Shown here piece by piece: positions 54,205 through 62,610 of a DNA stretch of 64,000 nucleotides. The stretch comes from Litoribacter populi (GTDB lineage Bacteria; Bacteroidota; Bacteroidia; Cytophagales; Cyclobacteriaceae), in assembly GCF_007483685.1 (NCBI RefSeq), contig NZ_VMKN01000001.1, positions 3,104,143-3,168,142 of the forward strand, written 5' to 3'. The notes beneath the pieces are model-generated. The model was given only the letters and a program-made list of their open reading frames with translations, had not been told where the DNA came from and did not search any database. Positions within the stretch are counted from its first letter, which is position 1; each line of letters starts with the position of its first letter. The translations under genes and the position numbers were made by a program.

Positions 54205-55011
54205 ATGAAAATACTCGTGCCAACTGACTTATCGGAGAATGCTGATGTGGCTTTGGAGTTTGCCAAGCAGATGGTGATGAAAACCGGGGGGGAGATAATG
54301 CTTCTTTTTTCTTATTATGCAGTCTATGATTTTGCTGCGCAGGCCACCCAGATCATACACCAGATAGAAAAAGACGCCAAGAAACACCTCAAAAAAACCA
54401 TCAAGGAACACCAAACCGAGGGGCTTAAAATGGATTACATCATCGTGCAGGGAACGGTGACCACTTCCGTGAACACCGCAGCGAGGGAACTCAAAAGTGA
54501 CCTTATCGTGATGGGAACCCAAGGGGCTAGCGGCATCAAAAAAGTGCTTTTGGGTTCCAATACCGCGGACATGATCAAGGAAACCAAAACCCCAATATTG
54601 GCTATCCCCAATGACGCCAGTTTTTCGAGATTACAAGAAATCACCGTGGCGGTGGAGTTGAAGAAAGAGGACCGCAAGGCGATTGAAAACCTGATTGAAC
54701 TGACTTCTCCATTGGGATTACCCTATGAGGTGCTGCATATTGACAAAGGGGATGATTTTGATACTGAAATAAGCTTTAAGGGTTTTAAAAGTCACCTAAA
54801 CGAAAGTTTCCCGCACCTGCATTTCGAGTTTTTCAACCAAAAGGATGAGAACTTTAATAAGGGACTGGACAGGTTTCTAAAAGACCATCCGAATACCATG
54901 TTGGTGATGTTCAGCAAGACGAGGAGCTTTTTTGAGCAGTTGTTCAGTAAGAGTCATACGGTAGAGACGGCGTATCATACGCATGTGCCGTTGATGGTGA
55001 TAAAGAGTTAG
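54205..55011 (+). CDS. Universal stress protein, two-domain
   Basis: A 268-residue UspA-type protein made of two Usp domains. The first (residues 1-142) starts with KILVPTDLSENAD and ends with GTQGASGIKKVLLGSNTADM, the ATP-binding G-2x-G-9x-G(S/N) motif. The second domain (about 145-268) lacks that motif (it has FSKTRSFFEQLFSKSH), so only the first is likely to bind ATP. It belongs to the same subgroup as the next protein at 55405-56223 but is separated from it by family B repeat. Confidence 0.9.
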   Translation: MKILVPTDLSENADVALEFAKQMVMKTGGEIMLLFSYYAVYDFAAQATQIIHQIEKDAKKHLKKTIKEHQTEGLKMDYIIVQGTVTTSVNTAARELKSDLIVMGTQGASGIKKVLLGSNTADMIKETKTPILAIPNDASFSRLQEITVAVELKKEDRKAIENLIELTSPLGLPYEVLHIDKGDDFDTEISFKGFKSHLNESFPHLHFEFFNQKDENFNKGLDRFLKDHPNTMLVMFSKTRSFFEQLFSKSHTVETAYHTHVPLMVIKS

Positions 55012-55404
55012 GGGCGTGGTTGTCCGCTGCGCTGTTGTCCCGCCGTGGGTCGGCTGCGCCTCCCCGGCTCGGTTGTCGGGTTGTCATTGTTCTATCTTCG
55101 CGCCCAGCAGGAAAATACCTAAGGGCGGGATGAAGGCTGCCGGAACCTAGGTTCATTGTCGTCGCTGCGGTACCTTCATCCCAGCCGTGGCTGCACACTG
55201 AATAGAACAATGACAACCATGACAACCTAGTCCGCCGTGGCGGACGAGACAACAGCCCAGAACCGCGCAGCGCTTTCGGGACGTACAACCACGTGACAAA
55301 CACGAAACTTTGCTATATTGATTTGAGCATTAACCATTAATTTTTAGTAACTTACTTATAATTAGGAGTATATTTTTAACTATAGTTTTTGACCCCAAAG
55401 TACT
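55012..55404. repeat. Family B repeat block between two stress-protein genes
   Basis: Starts with GCGTGGTTGTCCGCTGCGCT directly after the stop codon of the first gene and ends with CGGGACGTACAACCACGTG at about 55293. Both arms are present and nearly complementary, so it could form one long hairpin. The last 110 bp are AT-rich and hold the promoter region of the second gene. Confidence 0.88.
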
Positions 55405-56223
55405 ATGAAAAGAATATTAGTTCCCATTGATTTCTCCGGCTATTCGGAAAATGCGCTGCTGAGTGCGGTGAAAATCGCAGCGAAGGGCGATGCCCATATT
55501 ACTTGTATAAATGTGGTTAATTCCCCATTGGACTGGGGGAGCCTCTCGGATGAGCAACGCAATAAGCACAAAGAGCTGATGGAACTCGAGGCTGAGGCCA
55601 AGGAAAAACTGGACACCTTCGTACTGGAACATGCCATCAGCACCAACCCAGTGGAAACTTTCGTGGATATAGGTTTGCCGGCCAATAAAATCCTGGAAAA
55701 TGCCAAGCGTCTCAATGCTGACCTGATTGTGATGGGGGCCTATGGTAAAGGGCACACACCGGACAAATTCTTGGGTTCCAATCTCCAAAAAGTAATCCGC
55801 CAATCGATTTGCCCTGTTCTAGCGGTCAAGTCGGTACTGGACAGTGCCTCCCTTAGAAAAATAGCGTTTGCTTCCATCTTTTCGGCAGACAGCAAGCCTG
55901 CCTACATCAAGCTAAAGCCATTGATCAACTTCCTGCAGGCTAGCCTCAACTTTGTCTACATAAACTCCCCTGAAAAGGACAGCGAAAATGCCATGGAGGC
56001 CATGGAAAGATTTTTAGTGGGTGAGCATGATCTCATTATCCAAAAGCATATATTCAATGCCCCGGAAGTGGAGAAAGGGATTCTCCAATTTTCTGAGATG
56101 AACCAGATTGGTATTATCGCCATTGCGAGCGGGAATAGAAAGGGGGCGCGCAGCTATCAGATTGGGGTGACGGATACGGTGCTTTTTAAATCGGATATCC
56201 CGGTGTTAAGTGTTAATATTTAG
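55405..56223 (+). CDS. Universal stress protein, two-domain
   Basis: A 272-residue two-domain UspA-type protein. Domain 1 begins KRILVPIDFSGYSENALLSA and has the nucleotide-binding motif MGAYGKGHTPDKFLGSNLQK (about residues 111-130). Domain 2 ends with ASGNRKGARSYQIGVTD, a partial motif. It is similar in layout to the protein at 54205-55011; the two probably arose by duplication. The promoter is likely in the AT-rich 100 bp before the start. Confidence 0.9.
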   Translation: MKRILVPIDFSGYSENALLSAVKIAAKGDAHITCINVVNSPLDWGSLSDEQRNKHKELMELEAEAKEKLDTFVLEHAISTNPVETFVDIGLPANKILENAKRLNADLIVMGAYGKGHTPDKFLGSNLQKVIRQSICPVLAVKSVLDSASLRKIAFASIFSADSKPAYIKLKPLINFLQASLNFVYINSPEKDSENAMEAMERFLVGEHDLIIQKHIFNAPEVEKGILQFSEMNQIGIIAIASGNRKGARSYQIGVTDTVLFKSDIPVLSVNI

Positions 56224-56745
56224 ATTCGGGGTCGGCCTCCCGAAAGAGGTAAACTGCGCCTAACCGGGACTGTTGTCGTTGTTGTCATTGTCCTATCTCG
56301 ACGCCCAGCAGGAAATTTTATTTACGGCCGGGATGAGGGCTGCCGGAATCCACCTTAATTGACGTCGCTGCGGTACCCTCATCCCTTCCGTGGCTGCACA
56401 CTACATAGAACCCTGCCTACCGGCAGACAGGGTTCCGCCTCCCTCGCAACGATCTCCTTATGTGGGTGGCAATCTTCATCTGCCTTCAACTTTAATCCAC
56501 CCGCCGCGCGTCAGCGCCGGGTAATAAACCTCTAACCGAAATGATGAATAATGAATGATGAAGTCTGGGCAAGAAGGCTGAAGAAAGCGGTCAAATCAGC
56601 GGTGTAGATGGTACATGGTATCTTTGTACCAATTCGGAGGTACGAAGTTAGAAATACGAAGTACGAAGAAAAACAGTCAATCACATACTTTTAATGATGA
56701 ATGTCGAATGATAAATGTCGAATGATGAATAATGAAGTGGGGAAA
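56224..56745. repeat. Shortened family B, family A and GTACGAAG repeats
   Basis: A truncated family B unit (56230-56420), a family A core (ACCCGCCGCGCGTCAGCGCC near 56500), the palindromic GGTACATGGTATCTTTGTACC at about 56610 (similar sequence at 59262), and GTACGAAG-type repeats at 56638-56668. No gene is seen. Confidence 0.8.
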
Positions 56746-56747
56746 CC

Positions 56748-56779
56748 TTGGTTCTCCAAAAAATAATCCCTTACTTTAC
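56748..56779 (+). promoter_or_regulatory. Possible Bacteroidota-type promoter of the riboswitch transcript
   Basis: TTG at 56748-56750 and TACTTTAC at 56772-56779, 21 bases apart, resemble the -33 TTG and -7 TAnnTTTG boxes (two mismatches). They lie just upstream of the riboswitch. Confidence 0.4.
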
Positions 56780-56799
56780 CCTACACTTCAGGCAACTGA

Positions 56800-56888
56800 T
56801 TTATAAAGAAGAGGCGAGAGATTAGGCTCGAGGACCCTCTGGCAACCGTCCCCATACGGGGGAAAAAGGTGCCAAGACCTACCCATAA
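56800..56888 (+). promoter_or_regulatory. SAM riboswitch (S-box, SAM-I type)
   Basis: It lies upstream of a methionine-biosynthesis gene. P1 may be TTTAT (56800) with ATAAA (56884). P2 is AGAGG paired with CCTCT, followed by the conserved GGCAACC. P3 is GTCCCC-ATAC-GGGGG, followed by the conserved GGTGCCAA. This order of GGCAACC, hairpin and GGTGCCAA is the core of SAM-I aptamers, which turn off methionine genes when S-adenosylmethionine is high. Confidence 0.85.
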
Positions 56889-56909
56889 AGGAACTATAAA
56901 TTAGCATTC

Positions 56910-58076
56910 ATGGCTTACCAAAACCCAGAGACCAGCGCGGTTAGGACCACGGCTGGCCGTTCGGACCAACGGACGCACTCATCACCCATTTATCTTACAT
57001 CCAGTTTTACCTTTGACGACGCGGAGGAAGCGCGGCAAATGTTTGCAGAGGAAATCCCGGGCAACATCTATTCAAGGTACAGCAATCCAAATTCAGACGA
57101 TCTCATCAGCAAGGTTTGCGCTGCTGAAGGCACCTCTGACGGGGTTGCCACCGCCTCGGGCATGGCTGCGATGTTTGCCAGTATTGCCTCCGTTCTGCAG
57201 CAAGGCGACCATATCTTGGCTGCCCGATCCCTTTTTGGCTCTACCCACCAATTGCTGACTAGGGTTTTTCCAAAATGGGGCATCACGCATACGTATGGTG
57301 ACATCAGCGACATCGCCAATTGGGAAAAGCTGATCCAACCCAATACCAGGATGCTTTTTGTGGAGACCCCTTCCAATCCGGGCCTTGAAATCATAGATCT
57401 GGAATGGCTGGGAAGTTTTGCCAAGGCCCACAACCTTATTTTGGTGGTGGACAATTGCTTTGCCACCCCTTATCTGCAGCAGCCCGCCAAGTGGGGCACG
57501 CATCTGGTCACGCATTCGGCCACCAAGTACATTGACGGCCAGGGTAGAGTGCTTGGGGGATTGATCCTTGGCACAGAGGAATTGATCCAGGATGTCAGAT
57601 TCTTCACCCGTCATACAGGCCCGGCAATTTCACCTTTCAATTCATGGTTGCTAGCCAAGAGTATGGAAACCCTTCCAGTAAGGATGGATAGGCATTGTCA
57701 AAACGCCTTGACCTTAGCTGAATATTTTGAGGGGAATGCTAAAATTGACAGGGTAAAGTACCCTTTCCTTCCCTCCCATCCCCAATTTGACATCGCCAAA
57801 AAACAGATGAAACTAGGAGGCGGGATAGTTACTTTGGAAATAAAAGGCGGACTGGAAAAAGCAAAGGCTTTCATTGACCGACTTCAGATGGTCTCCATTA
57901 CTGCCAATTTGGGAGATAGTAGGACAATTGTCACCCACCCTGCCTCCACCACACATAGCAAATTGTCGGCTGAAGAGAGAAATCAAGTGGGGATATCCGA
58001 TGGATTAATCAGGATATCAGTCGGTTTGGAACATGTGGATGACATTGTTGCGGATATTGAACGGGGGCTGGGTTAA
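56910..58076 (+). CDS. metZ: O-succinylhomoserine sulfhydrylase / cystathionine gamma-synthase family
   Basis: A 388-residue PLP enzyme of the Cys/Met metabolism family. YSRYSNPN (about residue 53), SGMAAMFA, FVETPSNPGLEIID and the PLP-lysine region THSATKYIDGQGR (lysine near residue 208) are all present. The match to SATKYIDGQGRVLGG favours MetZ-type O-succinylhomoserine sulfhydrylases, which make homocysteine directly; cystathionine gamma-synthase is the alternative. It is controlled by the SAM riboswitch just upstream, which fits a role in methionine synthesis. Confidence 0.92.
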   Translation: MAYQNPETSAVRTTAGRSDQRTHSSPIYLTSSFTFDDAEEARQMFAEEIPGNIYSRYSNPNSDDLISKVCAAEGTSDGVATASGMAAMFASIASVLQQGDHILAARSLFGSTHQLLTRVFPKWGITHTYGDISDIANWEKLIQPNTRMLFVETPSNPGLEIIDLEWLGSFAKAHNLILVVDNCFATPYLQQPAKWGTHLVTHSATKYIDGQGRVLGGLILGTEELIQDVRFFTRHTGPAISPFNSWLLAKSMETLPVRMDRHCQNALTLAEYFEGNAKIDRVKYPFLPSHPQFDIAKKQMKLGGGIVTLEIKGGLEKAKAFIDRLQMVSITANLGDSRTIVTHPASTTHSKLSAEERNQVGISDGLIRISVGLEHVDDIVADIERGLG

Positions 58077-58202
58077 AATTAAACGTTTATTTCTCTGACT
58101 AACTATTGATTAGATTATTGGCTTTCAGTATATTAGGAAGATGGTAGGCTGAGGACCGAAGACGGGAGGCGGGAGCGGATACTTATATTTTTTAATATAT
58201 AA

Positions 58203-59183
58203 TTGGTCAATATGAAAAATAGTTTTTTGTCAAAAAAAACCAAGCGGCAATTGGGAGTGGTTAGGTATGAAAATTCAGAACCACGAATTAGGGCCGCTCA
58301 AATTATCTATTATAAATTCAAACAGTTAGGCAGATACCTTGAGTATCTGGGTACAAAAACATACCGATTGTTATTGCATCAGTTAAACCCGCCCCCGCAA
58401 TTTACAACAGCATTGGTAACCAAATCGGGAAAGGTTCGACTGATAGATAGTGATAGGATGTTTGTCTATAGCCCGAAAAGTCAGAAAACCTTGCTTCCAT
58501 TGTTTTTGGATGACTATTTTAGGTTTTTTGAAAAGCCTATAATAACCACAGCCCAAATTAAGGATAAACACTTTTTCAAAGAAAGGTTTTATGGCAAAGA
58601 GCAATTGCATGAAAGCTACCGATGCCATGCATATTTTAGGCAGATTGCTAGCAAATATGTGCAATACCTGAACTACCGGAAAGGGGTATTGATGCCCGAC
58701 TTTTTCTGGGGGACAATGAACCTATTGAAGAATACCCTGAAATCAAAAACGCTCCAAGAGTTTATTGACCTTGAATTCGATAGCCTTTTCTGGGCAGAAC
58801 AACATTTACTTTACTTTCCCAGTCACGGAAACTTCCAATCCGAGAAAGTTATAACTTGCGGAAAGCGTTACTTTATCCTAAATCTTGTTGATTTTGGAAC
58901 TATGATGCCAGGCTTCCACGATATAGTCACTTTGCAAATGGACTTGGAAGAAAAAGGAAGGAGGATGGATGATGCCGAGCATGTATTGATAGAGAAGTGT
59001 ATTAACAGATCTTTTTCTGAAGAGCCAAACCTCAGCCCGTACATCATCAGCTTCATTTCCTGGGTCTTTGCTGCAGCGCATCAAATAGAAAGGCAGGACA
59101 TTGACATAATACCGGCTCTGCAGGAAAAATGGGAAAGGTTTTATAAGTACGAAGTACGAGGAAGGCAGGATGAAGTGGCCTAG
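58203..59183 (+). CDS. Uncharacterised protein with aminoglycoside-phosphotransferase-like features
   Basis: A 326-residue protein with no clear family. Near residue 200, YFPSHGNFQSEKVITCGKRY then VDFGTMMPGFHDIV resembles the catalytic loop of the kinase/aminoglycoside-phosphotransferase fold (HGDxxxxN ... IDFE ... DI), but the catalytic aspartate is N and the metal-binding DFG-like residue is kept (VDFG). It is thus a degenerate kinase-like protein at best. The last residues (KYEVRGRQDEVA) come from a GTACGAAG-type repeat, as in the protein at 382-1323. Confidence 0.5.
   Translation: MVNMKNSFLSKKTKRQLGVVRYENSEPRIRAAQIIYYKFKQLGRYLEYLGTKTYRLLLHQLNPPPQFTTALVTKSGKVRLIDSDRMFVYSPKSQKTLLPLFLDDYFRFFEKPIITTAQIKDKHFFKERFYGKEQLHESYRCHAYFRQIASKYVQYLNYRKGVLMPDFFWGTMNLLKNTLKSKTLQEFIDLEFDSLFWAEQHLLYFPSHGNFQSEKVITCGKRYFILNLVDFGTMMPGFHDIVTLQMDLEEKGRRMDDAEHVLIEKCINRSFSEEPNLSPYIISFISWVFAAAHQIERQDIDIIPALQEKWERFYKYEVRGRQDEVA
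59149..59165 (+). repeat. GTACGAAG-type repeat inside the 3' end of a gene
   Basis: AAGTACGAAGTACGAGG encodes the C-terminal KYEVRG of the kinase-like protein, just as a related repeat encodes KYEVRN in the flippase-like protein at 382-1323. Confidence 0.6.
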
Positions 59184-59336
59184 GGGTTTATTTTTCCTGC
59201 GGGAAGGTTTAGGGGGTTAAAAGGGCATAAAACAGCGGGATGTCCTGGGGTGTACTTGGTACATGGTATCTGAGTACTTAGTACAATAAGTAGCGTTTTC
59301 AGTATTTCATTCGTCTTATAGAAAAAGGCGAAAAGT

Positions 59337-60575
59337 ATGAGAGCACTACTGTTATATTCTGCATTGTTTCTATTGATGGCTTCCTGTGTGGGACAGGAGA
59401 AGCCGGAGGAGAACCTGCCCAACTTGAGGGCTTTGAGTCTTTACGAAAAAGAGTTGTCCCAATCCAGTCAGGCTTTTGCCATTGACTTTTTTCAGCAGAT
59501 AAGCAATCCCAGCGAAAACCAGTTTTACAGTCCTTACAGCGTGCAGCTGGCGTTGGCAATGGCCATGAACGGCAATGTGGAGGAGATACTGGAGGAGTAT
59601 CTCGAGGTGTTGAGGTTTGACAACCTGGATATGGAAGACGCCAACAAGGCCGCTCTGGAGCTAACCCAGTTTCTAAGAGACGTGGATCCCAAGGTGAAGC
59701 TCAACATTGCTAATGGCATTTGGTACGACCAAAAGCTGCAGGTCAAAGCTCCTTTCAAGCAGAATATGGAGCATTTTTACCAGGCAAACCTGGAGGCAGC
59801 TGACCTACGCTCCCCCCAAACGGTACAGGGCATCAACAATTGGATCGACAGGCAGACTCAGGGGTTGATCAAGGACATGCTGGATAGTATCAGCCCAGAT
59901 GCGGTGATGTTATTGGTAAATGCCATTTACTTCAAAGCTGATTGGAAATTCCAGTTTGATAAGAGTTTAACTTCCAAAAAACCATTTAAGCTAACGAATG
60001 GAGGTGATGTGCAGGTAGACATGATGAGAACCAAGGAAGCTGCAAACATTAAAACATACAACGGTAATGGGTTTGCCTACCTGGAAATCCCTTATAGTAC
60101 CGGGCAATACAGCATGGGTGTAATCCTTCCTGACGGTGTGGGTTTGGAAGACATTAAGCAAGAAATAACCTTATCCAACCTTACCACTTGGCGGGAAAGC
60201 GCCTATGAAACGAGTGTGATCCTGGAAATGCCCAAGTTTAAGATGGGCTACAAAATCGAAAACCTGAGTGAGGACTTGACTGATATGGGTTTAAGGACAC
60301 CATTTGTTGATCATCCCGAGAATTTTACTGAGGTTTTTGAGACATCTGGTCCGCTGAAGATCAGCAGGGTCATTCATCAGGCTTTGATCGAAGTGGATGA
60401 GAAGGGAACGGAAGCTGCTGCGGCCACGATCGTAGAAATGGAAATGACAAGTATGCCTGCGGGACCGCGCACGGTAACTTTGGATAGGCCTTTCATATTT
60501 TTTATCCAGGAGAAAGCTTCCGGGGCGATGCTGTTCATGGGGCAGCTTACTGATCCGGGGGAGTTGGGGAGATAA
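59337..60575 (+). CDS. Serpin family lipoprotein (serine protease inhibitor)
   Basis: A 412-residue serpin. A lipoprotein signal peptide is followed by the lipobox LMASC with Cys17, so it is probably membrane-anchored. FYSPYSVQLALAMAMNG (about residue 60) and the C-terminal RPFIFFIQEKASGAMLFMGQ are serpin hallmarks. The hinge DEKGTEAAAATIVEM (about residues 353-367) has the small-residue stretch of an inhibitory serpin. Counting from the hinge glycine as P15 places the bond attacked near T-S in EMTSMP. Bacterial serpins often protect against host or own proteases; the target is unknown. Confidence 0.93.
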   Translation: MRALLLYSALFLLMASCVGQEKPEENLPNLRALSLYEKELSQSSQAFAIDFFQQISNPSENQFYSPYSVQLALAMAMNGNVEEILEEYLEVLRFDNLDMEDANKAALELTQFLRDVDPKVKLNIANGIWYDQKLQVKAPFKQNMEHFYQANLEAADLRSPQTVQGINNWIDRQTQGLIKDMLDSISPDAVMLLVNAIYFKADWKFQFDKSLTSKKPFKLTNGGDVQVDMMRTKEAANIKTYNGNGFAYLEIPYSTGQYSMGVILPDGVGLEDIKQEITLSNLTTWRESAYETSVILEMPKFKMGYKIENLSEDLTDMGLRTPFVDHPENFTEVFETSGPLKISRVIHQALIEVDEKGTEAAAATIVEMEMTSMPAGPRTVTLDRPFIFFIQEKASGAMLFMGQLTDPGELGR

Positions 60576-61094
60576 AGGTTGTCCGCTGCGCGTTGTCCAC
60601 CCGTGGGTCGGCTTCGCCTCCCAGGGTTGTTGTCGAGTTGTCATTGTTCTACCTTGACGCCCAGCAGGAGAATATCTACGGAAGGGATGCGGGAGGTTGT
60701 CCGCTGCGCCGTTGTCCACCCGTGGGTCGGCTTCGCCTCCCCGGGTTGTTGTCGAGTTGTCATTGTTCTACCTTGACGCCCAGCAGGAGAATATCTACGG
60801 AAGGGATGAGGCAGGGGAGCACGATCGCCACCTTCCTCCCTGTCGTGGCTGCACACTGAATAGAACAATGACAACCCTGACAACAACCCCGTCCATTGCG
60901 CAGCAAAGGAAACGGGGTGGACAACAGCGAAGCGGACAACCACGCCTCCCATTCGATGAACCTTTTGGAAGGCTTCAAAACCATTCAACATCTCAGCGCT
61001 CCATTTTCCTGAAATGAAAAGGAAAGTATAGACTTTTTTTATAAATTGGAGTTTCTAGCAGTTTTGTATACCACCTAAACACCAATCTTTTTAG
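60576..61094. repeat. Family B repeat block with 118-bp tandem piece
   Basis: GTTGTCCGCTGCGC occurs at 60579 and again at 60697 with the same continuation (CCGTGGGTCGGCTTCGCCTC), giving a tandem unit of about 118 bp. The inverted arm closes at about 60945 (AGCGAAGCGGACAACCACGC). The last 140 bp (60950-61094) are AT-rich and include the promoter region of the next gene. Confidence 0.88.
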
Positions 61095-62558
61095 ATGAAA
61101 AAGGACGAATCACCTAAGCAAAATAACTCCAGAAGAGACTTTCTCAAATCATCAGCGTTGGCCATGGCAGGCTTTTATCTGGTTCCCAGGCATGTACTCG
61201 GTGGACCGGGATATACTGCTCCCAGCGATATGCTGAACGTGGCCGGAATCGGTGTCGGCGGCATGGGCTTTAATGACGTCACCGGCGTTTACAAAAGCGG
61301 AAAGGCCAATATCGCTTTCCTATGTGATGTGGATGACCGAAGGGCAGCTAAAGCCCGACAGGAACACCCCAAAGCCAAATATTACCGGGATTACCGGGAA
61401 ATGCTGGAAAAGGAACATGAGAACATAGACGCAGTAACCATCTCGACCCCCGACCACAACCATGCCGTACAAGCCATGGCTGCCATGCAACTGGGCAAGC
61501 ATGTGTATGTGCAAAAACCCCTTACCCACGACATCTACGAGGCCAGAAAGCTAACTGAAGCTGCTGAGCGCTACAATGTGGTAACCCAAATGGGAAATCA
61601 GGGTTCCTCCGGGGAAGGGGTCCGACAGATGATGGAGTGGTATAATGCCGGCATCATTGGCGAGGCCCATACGGTTCGCTGCTGGACGGACAGACCTGTT
61701 TGGCCTCAAGGCATACCTTGGCCGGAGGAAAGCAAAGCTGTACCTGAGGAGTTGGACTGGGATCTTTGGTTGGGTACAGCTCCTTATAGAGAATATGTAG
61801 ACGGACTGGTTCCCTTCAACTGGAGAGGCTGGTGGGATTATGGTACTGGAGCCCTGGGCGATATGGCCTGCCACATCATGGAGTCACCGTTTAGGGTGCT
61901 GAATCTGGGCTATCCTACTGAAGCAGAAGCCTCTGTGGGGTCGGTATATGTAGATGAATTTAAGCGGGGTTACTTCCCTGACAGCTGTCCTCCCTCCTCT
62001 CATGTTACCCTTAATTTCAAAGGGGACAAAGAGCAGGACATCAAATTCCACTGGATGGATGGAGGTATTCAGCCACCGAGACCGGAGGAACTTGGACCAA
62101 ATGAAACCATGGGGGATGGTGGCAACGGTGTGATCATAGAGGGTACCAAAGGTAAAATGATGGCCTCCACATACGGACGAAATCCACGCTTACTACCTAC
62201 CTCCCGCACCGAGGAAGTAGATGTTCCTAAAACTATTGCTAGAGTAGAAGACGGTGAGGCCGGTCACTATAAACAATGGGTGAATGCCTGTATTGCCGGC
62301 CACGGCAGCGATGAGTATAATAATCTGAGTTCGCCATTCTCCATAGCCGGACCGCTGACTGAATCAGTATTAATGGGCAACTTGGCGATCAGAAGCTATG
62401 ATATCCGCAAGCCAGTAGGTGGCGAAGAAGGACGATATGAATATCCTGGAAGGCATATCAAGTTGCTTTGGGATGGTGAGAATATGAAGGTGACTAACTT
62501 TGATGAGGCGAATCAGTTTGTGAAGAGGGAGTATAGGGAGGGTTGGAAGCTTATTTAA
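61095..62558 (+). CDS. Gfo/Idh/MocA family oxidoreductase with Tat signal
   Basis: A 487-residue NAD(P)-dependent oxidoreductase or glycosidase-like protein with a twin-arginine signal (SRRDFLKSSALAMAGF, about residues 12-27), hence exported folded to the periplasm. The nucleotide-binding region is GIGVGGMGFND (about residues 51-61). The family EKP motif appears as VYVQKPLTHD (K near residue 140). Such proteins in Bacteroidota often act on sugar or inositol derivatives; the substrate is unknown. It is convergent with the DUF748-like gene. Confidence 0.92.
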   Translation: MKKDESPKQNNSRRDFLKSSALAMAGFYLVPRHVLGGPGYTAPSDMLNVAGIGVGGMGFNDVTGVYKSGKANIAFLCDVDDRRAAKARQEHPKAKYYRDYREMLEKEHENIDAVTISTPDHNHAVQAMAAMQLGKHVYVQKPLTHDIYEARKLTEAAERYNVVTQMGNQGSSGEGVRQMMEWYNAGIIGEAHTVRCWTDRPVWPQGIPWPEESKAVPEELDWDLWLGTAPYREYVDGLVPFNWRGWWDYGTGALGDMACHIMESPFRVLNLGYPTEAEASVGSVYVDEFKRGYFPDSCPPSSHVTLNFKGDKEQDIKFHWMDGGIQPPRPEELGPNETMGDGGNGVIIEGTKGKMMASTYGRNPRLLPTSRTEEVDVPKTIARVEDGEAGHYKQWVNACIAGHGSDEYNNLSSPFSIAGPLTESVLMGNLAIRSYDIRKPVGGEEGRYEYPGRHIKLLWDGENMKVTNFDEANQFVKREYREGWKLI

Positions 62559-62566
62559 GAACGAGG

Positions 62567-62600
62567 TACGAGGTACGAAGGACGTGACTTCGTACTTCTA
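62567..62600. terminator. Hairpin between convergent genes
   Basis: GTACGAAG (62573-62580) and CTTCGTAC (62588-62595) form a perfect 8-bp stem around a 7-base loop. It is made from GTACGAAG-type repeat sequence. There is no clear T run, so terminator function is only possible. Confidence 0.4.
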
Positions 62601-62610
62601 ACTTCGACAT

